DNA of 40,278 bases, taken from contig JAGBPB010000083.1 of assembly GCA_017633615.1 (NCBI GenBank), forward strand, positions 1 to 40,278. The letters run 5' to 3'. This document shows positions 16,630 to 24,931 of this stretch, in pieces. Source of the stretch: Bacteroidaceae bacterium. GTDB taxonomy: Bacteria > Bacteroidota > Bacteroidia > Bacteroidales > Bacteroidaceae. The notes beneath the pieces were generated by a model. It was not told the DNA's origin, did no database searches, and saw only the letters and a program-made list of their open reading frames with translations. The stretch's first letter is position 1. The number at the start of each line of letters is the position of its first letter. The translations under genes were made by a program, and so were the position numbers.

Positions 16630-17883
16630 TCAGAGAGCGGAGTAGAGGGCGGCCAGGGATTGGGCGTACAGGGAGGCGTTGTAACGGGTCTGACTGAGTT
16701 CAAGGGCACGGACCGATGAACGGTCAAACAGTTCGCGGTCTGTCAGTATGCGCTCCAGGGCATCGGCCAGAGCGGCAGGTGTGTTGGGCGAGTAGGTGAG
16801 CCCGGCCCCGTCAAGTATCTCTGGGAATGAACCGGTGGCCGGCTCAACCGCCGGACGTCCGGCGGCAAAAGCCTCACACAGGTATAATCCCACTCCCTCA
16901 TTGAATCTGAGCGGATTGGAGAGTACTGTAATATCCCTGTAGAATCCGGGATGTCGCAGCCAACTGTATTCTTCCTCTATAGTAACATCATCGCTGTATG
17001 GCTTGAGAGTATGGCGCACCTGACGCATCAGACTCTTGTCAGGGCTCATATAACCGCCGCCTATGCGTAGTTTCAGGCCTGGTATGGTGCCGCGCTGTTT
17101 TAGGAGCACGAACGCATCGGCCAGGATATCCAGACCATCTAAGGAGTTCATGCGGTAGAAGAATCCTATGGTGGGATGCTCTGGCCAGGATTGGGCTGCG
17201 TAACGCTCGGTGTCAATACCAGGATAGATTATCTCAGGTTTTGGCAGGCCGGGCATACGCCGGGCAGCTATATCAGCATAATAGCGGCTGGTGGTTATGA
17301 ACTTGTCCACATAGCGGGAATATTCCGTTATGCTGTTCCACGCCCTGTCGGCATACTGTTTCTCCAGTCCGTCAAGCCATACCTCCTCATCCTGTATGGA
17401 GCATACTATGGGAATATCCACCGCTCTCCTGATTTCACGGGCTATACCTATGATAAGGGTGGAGGAGAGTTGTATCACATCCGGTTTTTCCTGACGGACA
17501 TAATCCACAAGTTGGGCACAACTCTTTACAAATGCCGGGTCATCGCCCTCAATCATGCTCAGGGTCATGCCTTCCATGCCGTTTGCACTTGTGGTACCTG
17601 ACAGCGTAGATGCCATGTTCAGCAGCGGGCGGGCGCTGAGCATCCGGCTCAGCCAATCGGGAGACTTGCCCTTAAGCATCTGGTCCACGTAGAATGATGT
17701 GGCCGGAAAGAAAATGGGAGAGTTTCCCTGTAACTGGCCGATGTAGTTAAGCGGCAGGTAGAGCGGCATGATGGTCACATCATTGCCCGCATGATGCAGA
17801 GCCTGCGCCTGCAGGTTGTCACGGAAACAGTTGCCGCAATAGTAACCGTCTCCCGATCCGGGTGTGATGAACAGTATCTTCAT
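16630..17883 (-). CDS. Glycosyltransferase family 4 protein
   Basis: A 417-residue GT-B fold glycosyltransferase. The N-terminal half has the Rossmann-like ILFITPGSG start and a region of Cys residues (YYCGNCFRDN, about 14-23). The C-terminal half has the nucleotide-sugar site: IIYPGIDTERY (about 218-228), TIGFFYRMN and the EGVGLYLCEAFAAGRP motif, with the two acidic residues typical of GT4. Donor and acceptor are unknown. It lies 33 bp after the last PQQ-type propeller gene, with no visible terminator between, and is probably the final gene of the redox operon. Its role there is unclear; glycosylation of an exported component is only a guess. Confidence 0.85.
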   Translation of the reverse strand: MKILFITPGSGDGYYCGNCFRDNLQAQALHHAGNDVTIMPLYLPLNYIGQLQGNSPIFFPATSFYVDQMLKGKSPDWLSRMLSARPLLNMASTLSGTTSANGMEGMTLSMIEGDDPAFVKSCAQLVDYVRQEKPDVIQLSSTLIIGIAREIRRAVDIPIVCSIQDEEVWLDGLEKQYADRAWNSITEYSRYVDKFITTSRYYADIAARRMPGLPKPEIIYPGIDTERYAAQSWPEHPTIGFFYRMNSLDGLDILADAFVLLKQRGTIPGLKLRIGGGYMSPDKSLMRQVRHTLKPYSDDVTIEEEYSWLRHPGFYRDITVLSNPLRFNEGVGLYLCEAFAAGRPAVEPATGSFPEILDGAGLTYSPNTPAALADALERILTDRELFDRSSVRALELSQTRYNASLYAQSLAALYSAL

Positions 17884-17916
17884 TTACAGTCAGTACCGGG
17901 GCCTCCCGCCTGCAAA

Positions 17917-19182
17917 CTATTTAAGTTTGTAAGCGTACAGAGCCTCTCCGTGACGGATGTACAGGTTTCCGTTATTGATGGTTGGGTGTGCCCAGTAGGG
18001 GCCGCTACCCTTGGCTATGCGGAACTCGCTGGTTACCTCAAACTTGGCGGGATCGGGAGTAAGCAGACCTACAGTACCGCGACGCTCATCATATATGATA
18101 AGCTTGCCGTCAACGGTGATGATAGAGCCTTTTCCCTTGCCGGTCCATGCGGTCTCATACTTGAGTTCACCGGTGTTCCAATCCAGGCAGCACCAGTTAC
18201 CGGCGTTGTTGTTTACCCAGTTGGAACCGTAAATGTAACCGTTAACCAGAACGTAACCGCCGTGATGGGTGTCCAGTACATCGGTACGCCATGTCAGCTT
18301 TACGCTCTTCAGGTCATCGGCCAGTTGGAGCTGGAATCCGTTTATGTCATAACCGTGGCAGAAGAATATGCGACCATCCTTGAACAGGGCTGAGTTGGGG
18401 GCGATGTTGTCATTGCGTCCGCCGTTTCCACCGTAGAAGTTGGGACCCCAGTTATCGAATGTCCACATAATTTCGCCGGTCTCGGGATCGGCGCCGAATA
18501 CGGTCTTGTTAGTGGAGCCTATAATCTGGCGCTTGCCCTTGTATGTAATGAGGATGGGTGTGATGTAACCGCTCTTCTCATTCAGGGCGCGGCTCTTCCA
18601 AATCTCCTCACCGGTCTCCTTGTTCAGGGCCACGATGGTGGTTTGGTTGCCGCAAGGGGTATAGATAACCTTATTGTCATATACCAGAGGGCACTCGCTG
18701 GTTCCCCAGTTGCCGGTCTGGCGCTGGTATTTCTGACCGCCGTCAACAGTCCATACAATCTTTCCGTCCTTGGCGTTGATGCAGGCAATCTCACCCATGC
18801 CGCTTATTACGTACAGTTTGCCGTCAGAGTAGGTGGGAGTGGTGCGGGCCTCAGGGTAAGACTGGCGCCAAGGGCTGCCGTATTCAACAGACCAGAGTTT
18901 CTTGCCTTCAAGGGTGTAGCAACTCAGTTGTTCCTTGTTCTCCTGATCGTTGAGTCCGGTTATGTATATACGGTCACCAACCACCTGGGGGCTGGAGTAG
19001 CCCTTACCGGCATCGGTGGTCTCAAAAATCATCTGGGGGCCGCCGTCGGGCCATTTGCTTAAAAGTCCTTTGTCTGGGTAAGATCCGTTGTTTTCAGGGC
19101 CGCGCCATCCGTTGGGGCTTTGGGCCGATGCACATACGCTTGCGGCAATCAAGGCAAGCGAAAGAAGCAATTGTCTTTTCAT
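17917..19182 (-). CDS. Secreted PQQ-like beta-propeller protein
   Basis: A 421-residue exported protein with a signal peptide at 1-21 (CASAQ). The mature chain starts with WRGPENNGSYP, the usual opening of PQQ-like/BamB-like propellers. Repeated blades of the form DGKIVWTV, TGEEIWKS, TGEIMWTF and TGELKYET follow. A vicinal Cys pair (331-332, in NWCCLDW) is notable, but it is not in the context of quinoprotein dehydrogenases and no metal/PQQ active-site set was recognised. Predicted to be periplasmic. Its ATG overlaps the permease stop by 4 nt. Function unknown; one of four PQQ-type propellers in this operon. Confidence 0.86.
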   Translation of the reverse strand: MKRQLLLSLALIAASVCASAQSPNGWRGPENNGSYPDKGLLSKWPDGGPQMIFETTDAGKGYSSPQVVGDRIYITGLNDQENKEQLSCYTLEGKKLWSVEYGSPWRQSYPEARTTPTYSDGKLYVISGMGEIACINAKDGKIVWTVDGGQKYQRQTGNWGTSECPLVYDNKVIYTPCGNQTTIVALNKETGEEIWKSRALNEKSGYITPILITYKGKRQIIGSTNKTVFGADPETGEIMWTFDNWGPNFYGGNGGRNDNIAPNSALFKDGRIFFCHGYDINGFQLQLADDLKSVKLTWRTDVLDTHHGGYVLVNGYIYGSNWVNNNAGNWCCLDWNTGELKYETAWTGKGKGSIITVDGKLIIYDERRGTVGLLTPDPAKFEVTSEFRIAKGSGPYWAHPTINNGNLYIRHGEALYAYKLK

Positions 19183-22151
19183 TCTTCTGATACTTTAAGG
19201 TTTATCATTCTGTTGGTTAAAATCACTGTAAAAAGCAGGATGAGAATGAACAGCACTACCGCTGTGAGCAGAGTACTCCATCCGGCGCCTCCTGCATTGG
19301 CGCTTATGCTTATAAGTGAGCCTATGGCACCTGTTATGACTGCAAATACCGGAACCGCCAGATTATCCCGTCGAAGTATGGCAGATATGCTGTCACGGCC
19401 GAATCCCAGAGTGCGGTACATCAGTATCTCATCGGAGCGGTATGTAAGGTTGTTCCTTATCACAATTATCAGAGCGGCAATGCCTAACAGAAGTCCAAGG
19501 CCGCCCAAAGATAAGAATATATTGAGATATGTATCGGTAACTTGGAAGAATTTCTCAAGTCTCTCGGTCGTGGTGGTGATGTCGGGGCCGTAGTCGCTCA
19601 GGGCGGTTGCCAGCATCAGGTCATCATTTGACTGGGATAGAACTATGCTGCTGCCGGTTTCAAGCGGCCAAAGTGAGCGAAACGCCTCCTGTTCCATAAC
19701 GGCATACCCGTGAAGGATGCCAGTGGGGTAGGTTCCGGCTATCACGGCATTTACGGAGCGTCCGTCATCGGTACTATAGGCGATGGTGTCACCAATCTTC
19801 ATCATAAGACTCCACAGGAGAGCCTCACTGTCAATGATTACGGGAATCACATCGGGGCTGAACTGCTCAGTGAGAGCCGGGTCAATGCCGAACAAGGACA
19901 TGGCATTCCGTTCCATACCTATTACCGATGGGGTAGTGACGCGGTTCAGGTTCAGGCAGCCGGCTTCATCGGCGGTATGTCTCTGGAGTTGGAGGAAACG
20001 GCTGTCGGCCGGCAGGTCACGGAGTGCCATACGCCGCCTTACACCGGGTTCGTTAAGGTCATACTGGACAGGTATGCGACAGTCTATATACAGGCTGAAT
20101 CCACCGGTGGAAACAGACTGTGAGCGGTTGAAATCGGGACGGTTCAGGCCTACGGCAAATACGGTGAATACACCGGCGGCCAGAGTCCAATATGCCAGGC
20201 GGTGACGCGAAAGGCCATCCCGGAGAGAACTCCAGAACAGTCCGGTACGTGAAAAGCCGTCATTGCCCATTGAAATCGTTTTGCGGTTTATGAACTCCCT
20301 GCCGGCCATTCCGGCTGCAACAATCCACATTACACCGCATATTACAAATATAACTATACTCCTAAACAGCAGGAAGTTAAGAATAATAGCCAAGATGATG
20401 GCAATCCATAGGCCGATGGTCAGTCCTATGCGGCTGCGGTTTTTCTTCCCTGAAGTGGAGTTATATCCTTTTACAGACTTGCGTATGGTAATAAGCAGTG
20501 CCGTGATACAGATAATCAGGGAAGATACCCATCCTATGATAATGGTCAGAAGATTGCAGTGCAGTCCGAAATCCTGCGTCTGGGTGGCTCCGCTCCATGC
20601 TCCGGATAGCAACTGTAGTGAGATGAACGCATATACGATACCTGCCAGTACACCTATGGGAGATACTATCAGGACAAGCGGCATGGATTCACGGGCCAGT
20701 ATGCGGAATACCCGGCGGCTGCTGTAACCCAGTGTGGAGTAGAGTGCTGTTTCGGGAGAGCGCAGGCGGAGCATTCCTGCAATGGGACTTACCATGAGTA
20801 ATATGGCCGACAGTATTATAAAGAATCCCAGTCCCAGGAACAGGGATGAGAAATCGGTTCCGGTGCGGGCTGCCTCGATGGCCGCCTCACGCGGGCGGGC
20901 CACGGTTATTCCGGCGGTCTCAGGGGTCAGTACCTCATCGGCCTTGAGAGTGGTTGTGACGGCAGTGGCGTTTCCTATGCTTGCGGCCCAGTCCTGCTCA
21001 ATGGCACTGTATGAGACTATGGCCTTCGGGGTCTGGCGGTGATTGGTCCAGTAATCCTCATCGGCATCGGTAATAAGGTCCATGTCTATGGGAAGGTCAC
21101 TGTCCCAGTCAGTGCAGCGCTCCACATTGCTCAGACCGGGGAAACTGGCTGTCAGCAGCGGGTTCTGCTCAAACTCGCTCAAGGGTGCAATGCGGCTTAC
21201 GCGGAATGTATGTGTGCGTGTCTCCAACTGTTTAAGGCCTTTCACTATGAAATACTCCATGCTCACCTCATCGCCCGGAGTGGCATGCAGCAGATTTGCC
21301 GCATAGTCACTCAGCACCACATCATTATCCTTAAGTGCGTCTGTAGCAGTTACGAAGGAGTAGGGAATGGAGCCTAAGCTGTTTACAAAGTAAGCCAGAT
21401 AACGTGACTGAGGCTGCAGGGCGGCGGTTATGGCGGTGGGCAGGAAAACACGGTCAGTTGTAACTGTATTGCCCTGCTGGATTATACCGGAGTATGCAGG
21501 GGTCCAGATCTCGGCGAACTGCTCATGGGAAATCTCATTATCGGACATTATGAGGTTAATCCTGTTGTCTAATTCCATGATATCTGCCAGTTCATCGCGG
21601 TTTACAAATATGTTGAGCGGCCGTATCTGCTCGTTGCGCAGCAGCATGTTACCTCCGTCCTGTGCGCTTCTGATGCCTTTGACCGACAGTCTCAGGGTTC
21701 CGGTATATGCCTGTGACACAAAGAGTGAGCCCGATGGCACCAGGTTGTTTGACGGCAGATGCAGAACCACGGCGTCGGTTGTGCTCAAGCGGTCGGCAAG
21801 CGGCTTGTTAACCAGTGCCTCGCCATCTTTCAGAGAGCTGTCATCGGTACCCCAGACCATTACAGGAATCATTCGTCCGTAGTCCGATATGAATCCCTCG
21901 GTTATAAGATAGCAGCGGGCATCCTTGAGCAGAGTCTCATTCATGATGTCGCGGCTCATGAATCCTGTGCCCGATGTGATGACGGTCCTTGCGGAACCTA
22001 AACGCTCCTGGACCCTGTCCACAAGAGTACCCCTTACAGAGTCGCCAAGAATCAGACTGCCGGTAATCACGGCTGTCATGACAATGACTGCTGCGGCTGC
22101 CAGTCTGTAGAAACGGCGGTAATGGCGGCGGCTCTGACGGTTGGTATTCAT
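19179..22151 (-). CDS. Large FtsX-like ABC transporter permease (YbbP-like)
   Basis: A 990-residue permease. One transmembrane helix lies near the N-terminus (about 16-38), followed by a large periplasmic domain (about 40-430), a cluster of about five helices in 430-640, another helix near 660-680, a second periplasmic domain, and three C-terminal helices (about 880-985) with the FtsX signature region MYRTLGFG. A two-domain, roughly ten-helix layout resembles YbbP/LolCE-type permeases, which work on lipids, lipoproteins or periplasmic effectors (MacB type), not classical solute import. It overlaps the ATPase gene and the downstream propeller gene by 4 nt each, so it forms one transporter with the product of 22148-22816. 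Substrate unknown. Confidence 0.85.
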   Translation of the reverse strand: MNTNRQSRRHYRRFYRLAAAAVIVMTAVITGSLILGDSVRGTLVDRVQERLGSARTVITSGTGFMSRDIMNETLLKDARCYLITEGFISDYGRMIPVMVWGTDDSSLKDGEALVNKPLADRLSTTDAVVLHLPSNNLVPSGSLFVSQAYTGTLRLSVKGIRSAQDGGNMLLRNEQIRPLNIFVNRDELADIMELDNRINLIMSDNEISHEQFAEIWTPAYSGIIQQGNTVTTDRVFLPTAITAALQPQSRYLAYFVNSLGSIPYSFVTATDALKDNDVVLSDYAANLLHATPGDEVSMEYFIVKGLKQLETRTHTFRVSRIAPLSEFEQNPLLTASFPGLSNVERCTDWDSDLPIDMDLITDADEDYWTNHRQTPKAIVSYSAIEQDWAASIGNATAVTTTLKADEVLTPETAGITVARPREAAIEAARTGTDFSSLFLGLGFFIILSAILLMVSPIAGMLRLRSPETALYSTLGYSSRRVFRILARESMPLVLIVSPIGVLAGIVYAFISLQLLSGAWSGATQTQDFGLHCNLLTIIIGWVSSLIICITALLITIRKSVKGYNSTSGKKNRSRIGLTIGLWIAIILAIILNFLLFRSIVIFVICGVMWIVAAGMAGREFINRKTISMGNDGFSRTGLFWSSLRDGLSRHRLAYWTLAAGVFTVFAVGLNRPDFNRSQSVSTGGFSLYIDCRIPVQYDLNEPGVRRRMALRDLPADSRFLQLQRHTADEAGCLNLNRVTTPSVIGMERNAMSLFGIDPALTEQFSPDVIPVIIDSEALLWSLMMKIGDTIAYSTDDGRSVNAVIAGTYPTGILHGYAVMEQEAFRSLWPLETGSSIVLSQSNDDLMLATALSDYGPDITTTTERLEKFFQVTDTYLNIFLSLGGLGLLLGIAALIIVIRNNLTYRSDEILMYRTLGFGRDSISAILRRDNLAVPVFAVITGAIGSLISISANAGGAGWSTLLTAVVLFILILLFTVILTNRMINLKVSEE

Positions 22152-22816
22152 GACAGTTTACCCTCTTTTAACTGATAGATACGTGATGCGTTGTGAGCCA
22201 AAGCATCGGAATGTGTCACCAGAACAATGGTTGTACCCAACTCGCGGTTTAAGCGGGTCAGAAGTTCGGCCACCTCACGGGCATGACCGGCGTCCAATTG
22301 GCCTGTGGGCTCATCGGCCAGCAGCAGGTCAGGTTTCATGATAAGGGCACGGCATATTGCGGCGCGGCTCTTCTCACCTCCGGAAAGCGTGTCGGGAAGT
22401 TGGGTTACCAGGTTTTCAATTTCCATTATGCGGACCAAATGCCTGGCCCATTCGGTAACGTCAGGCCTGGTGGAGTCACTGTCGGCAAGTGCAGGCAGGA
22501 GTATGTTCTGCATTACGGTGAACTGAGGCAGCAGACGGTGGTCCTGGAATACGAATCCTATGCGGAGGTTACGCAGACGCAGCAGGTCTGTACCCGGTGC
22601 CAGGACATCAGTACCGTCTATAATGTAACTGCCGTCATCGGGGGTGAGCAGAGTACCCAGAATATTGAGCAGAGTGGTCTTGCCTGCACCGGAAACACCG
22701 GTAACAGCCACAAAATCACCCTTGTCAAGGCTCAGGTTCAAGGCGTTCAGCACTTTGCGGCTGCCACTGCCGTCATTAAAACTTTTTGTTATCCCTTTAA
22801 GTTCTATGAATCCCAT
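22148..22816 (-). CDS. ABC transporter ATP-binding protein (LolD/MacB/YbbA-like)
   Basis: A 222-residue nucleotide-binding subunit. Walker A is GVSGAGKTT (about 40-48), the Q-loop is VFQDHRLLPQ, the signature is LSGGEKSR, Walker B is LLLADEPTGQLDAG, and the switch His is in VLVTHSD. These are typical of the LolD/MacB/YbbA branch that pairs with FtsX-type permeases. It powers the permease encoded immediately downstream. It begins one base after the PQQ-type lipoprotein gene and overlaps the permease by 4 nt. Confidence 0.93.
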   Translation of the reverse strand: MGFIELKGITKSFNDGSGSRKVLNALNLSLDKGDFVAVTGVSGAGKTTLLNILGTLLTPDDGSYIIDGTDVLAPGTDLLRLRNLRIGFVFQDHRLLPQFTVMQNILLPALADSDSTRPDVTEWARHLVRIMEIENLVTQLPDTLSGGEKSRAAICRALIMKPDLLLADEPTGQLDAGHAREVAELLTRLNRELGTTIVLVTHSDALAHNASRIYQLKEGKLS

Positions 22817-22817
22817 A

Positions 22818-23978
22818 TCATTCCTTTTTGTTGCCGAAACAGAGAAGTGTGCCTCTGGCTGTCATTATCATAAAGCGGTCTGAAAGCGGGGCGGGGGTGG
22901 ATATGATCTGCTCACCTGTCTCATACTCCCAGAGACGCTCACCGGTTACTGCATCGTAGATTGTTATTATTCCGCTCTTGGTGCTGGCTATCACGCGGTC
23001 ACGGCAGATGAGCGGAGAACTTTCGCCCGATTCGCTCTTGAGAGTCTGCTGCCAGATAAGAGTTCCGTCCTTGCGGTCCAGGCATTGGATGTAGCGCTCA
23101 TCGGCCAGCACATAGAGGTATTTGCGGCCTACTGCGGGCATGGAGAGCATGGCTCCCTCATCATCGGCGGCGGTTCGCAGCTTGCGGCATGAACTGAACC
23201 GGCCTCCGGTAAGTTCAATTTCATATACATTGCCGTTGTAATCGGCCACATATGCCATGTCATCCACTATGGCTGGCGATGACGGTATATATGCATCCAG
23301 TTTTACGGAGTCGGCCGCTACGCCGGTGGTGCAGTTTACCATACGAAGCCAGGAGTCACAGCCGCCAAATAGTGCATACTCGCCCCAAACGGCCGCAGCA
23401 CCGTTAATATAGTATCCGGTAGAAGCCAAGCCTTTCAGTGTGCCGGTTGCGGCATCTATGGTGTACATGTTGTTGTCATAACTGCCTGCCAGCAGATAGC
23501 GGCGGCCATTTACAGTGGTTAGTGCTGGTGCGGCATTTATCTGTCCTTCAGTCTGATAAGACCATAGCAGGCTGCCGTCGGCCAGCGATACAGCACGTAC
23601 GTCGCCGTCTATCATGCCAAAATAGAGCACCGAGTCCAGAACCATGAACGATGCCTCCATGGGCGCATCCAGGTCTATACGGGAAACCTCACTGCCGTCA
23701 CGGTCAATGCCAAGCATAAGTCCGTGCTTATCGCAGAAATAGGTTACATCCTTATATACTATGGCCGATGCCACAGTCCTGACACCATGTCTGTACTCCC
23801 ATAGCAGCACCGGGTCCGACGGCAGACGGCGCCCGGTATAACCGCTCAGTGACGGCTCGCCGCGGAACATGGTCCATTCCGATGCACGGTCTCTCTGGCC
23901 GGTACCTACACCTCCTTTGCAGCCCGTTATCACAAGGGCTGTAAGGCAGACTGCTATGAACTGTAACCTTAATCTCAT
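22818..23978 (-). CDS. PQQ-like beta-propeller lipoprotein
   Basis: A 386-residue lipoprotein. The signal peptide ends in LVITGC with lipidated Cys20. The mature chain has the opening WTMFRGEPSLSGY (as in BamB-like/PQQ propellers), then blades such as DGSLLWSYQTEG, TGTLKGLAST, DGTLIWQQTL and TGERLWEYETGEQI. The residues after Cys20 (KGGVG) lack an acidic export signal, so it probably faces the periplasm. Its ATG overlaps the stop of the Fe-S gene upstream by 4 nt. Function unknown; a scaffold role like BamB is one possibility. Confidence 0.85.
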   Translation of the reverse strand: MRLRLQFIAVCLTALVITGCKGGVGTGQRDRASEWTMFRGEPSLSGYTGRRLPSDPVLLWEYRHGVRTVASAIVYKDVTYFCDKHGLMLGIDRDGSEVSRIDLDAPMEASFMVLDSVLYFGMIDGDVRAVSLADGSLLWSYQTEGQINAAPALTTVNGRRYLLAGSYDNNMYTIDAATGTLKGLASTGYYINGAAAVWGEYALFGGCDSWLRMVNCTTGVAADSVKLDAYIPSSPAIVDDMAYVADYNGNVYEIELTGGRFSSCRKLRTAADDEGAMLSMPAVGRKYLYVLADERYIQCLDRKDGTLIWQQTLKSESGESSPLICRDRVIASTKSGIITIYDAVTGERLWEYETGEQIISTPAPLSDRFMIMTARGTLLCFGNKKE

Positions 23979-24931
23979 TTATCCTTGCTTATATAGAGCG
24001 CTCCGGTGGGGCAGAGTTGTGCAATCTCTTCGGTCACGTTATTCCTGCTTGCATCGGGGATTATCACCTGCATGCGGTAACCGCGGTATTGGAATGTGAA
24101 ACCGTCGGTGGTGTTATAGACACAGAGGCCGCAGCGTATGCATTTGGCCGGGTCAAACCACAGATGGCCGGTAACCTGAGTCTCCTGCTTGAACGGCAGT
24201 TCCGATGATACACCATAGCGGGTGGCCTTGATGCCGACCTCAGTTGAGAAACGGCGCAGACGGCATTTGTCACGTCCGTTGCAGGCGCAGTGAAGGCAGC
24301 GGGAGGGCTGTGCGTATTGCAGTTTCATCTGCTCCTTCTCCTTGTCGGTGAAACGGCCCATACGGCTGTTGAATGTCTCCTTGTCGGTATCGGCCATGGA
24401 TACGGCGGAAACGGCATGGATGGAGTCATCGGCGGCAAGAGAGTTTATTATACCGCTTATGTCAACGCTACGGTCTACCGTTCCGCGGCGGCAGGCTTTC
24501 ATGCAAGGGGTCTTTGCGCAGTCACTGCAGTCACGGCCCTGGAGCAGAGCCTTGGCCTGGGCTTTCATGTCGTTGTCATAATACCATATAACCTGGGCAG
24601 CGTCAATGCCTTTGGGGCAGACCAGGGTGCAGGGGGCCTCGCAGTCGGCACGGTGGTCGCTCAGAAGCAGTTCCAGCGACATGCGGCGCAACTCCTTGAC
24701 TTCCTGGCTGTCTGTATCTATCTCCATACCCTCACGCGGCATAGTGGAGCAGGAGGGCAACATCTGTCCGGTACGGACATCCTTGACCATGCAGACCATA
24801 CAGGAAGCATGATGCACATGCCCGCCTGCATAGCAGAGTGACGGCACTTCAATGCCGGCGGCACGCAGCTCCTCAATAAGAGGCTTGTGGCCCGACACTT
24901 CAAACGGCTGGTTGTTTACGCTTATTTTCAT
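23975..24931 (-). CDS. NuoG/HydA-N-like [2Fe-2S] plus GltD-like [4Fe-4S] iron-sulfur protein
   Basis: A 318-residue soluble Fe-S protein from the ATG at 24931. Residues 1-75 form a [2Fe-2S] domain with Cys33, 44, 47 and 61, the NuoG/hydrogenase spacing C-x10-C-x2-C-x13-C. Next comes HRADCEAPCTLVCP, a variant of the NuoG His-Cys segment closer to the GltD-type 4Fe-4S domain, then CSDCAKTPCMKACRRG. Near 220-235 is CLHCACNGRDKC, and a final CIRCGLC pairs with CPTGAL. There is no catalytic domain of NuoG, formate dehydrogenase or hydrogenase. It is probably the electron-transfer partner of the NuoEF fusion upstream, which it overlaps by 32 nt. The frame is also open to ATGs at 24943 and 24958. 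Confidence 0.82.
   Translation of the reverse strand: MKISVNNQPFEVSGHKPLIEELRAAGIEVPSLCYAGGHVHHASCMVCMVKDVRTGQMLPSCSTMPREGMEIDTDSQEVKELRRMSLELLLSDHRADCEAPCTLVCPKGIDAAQVIWYYDNDMKAQAKALLQGRDCSDCAKTPCMKACRRGTVDRSVDISGIINSLAADDSIHAVSAVSMADTDKETFNSRMGRFTDKEKEQMKLQYAQPSRCLHCACNGRDKCRLRRFSTEVGIKATRYGVSSELPFKQETQVTGHLWFDPAKCIRCGLCVYNTTDGFTFQYRGYRMQVIIPDASRNNVTEEIAQLCPTGALYISKDK

Noticed and set aside
17791..18393. Plus-strand open frame of 200 codons over the GT4/propeller junction.
   Set aside because: It lies antisense to two clear genes and its translation shows no known fold or motif.
17917..19182. True PQQ-dependent dehydrogenase.
   Set aside because: The fold opening and blades fit, but the vicinal Cys pair is in a different context. 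I saw no set of PQQ/Ca2+ ligands or a cytochrome partner.
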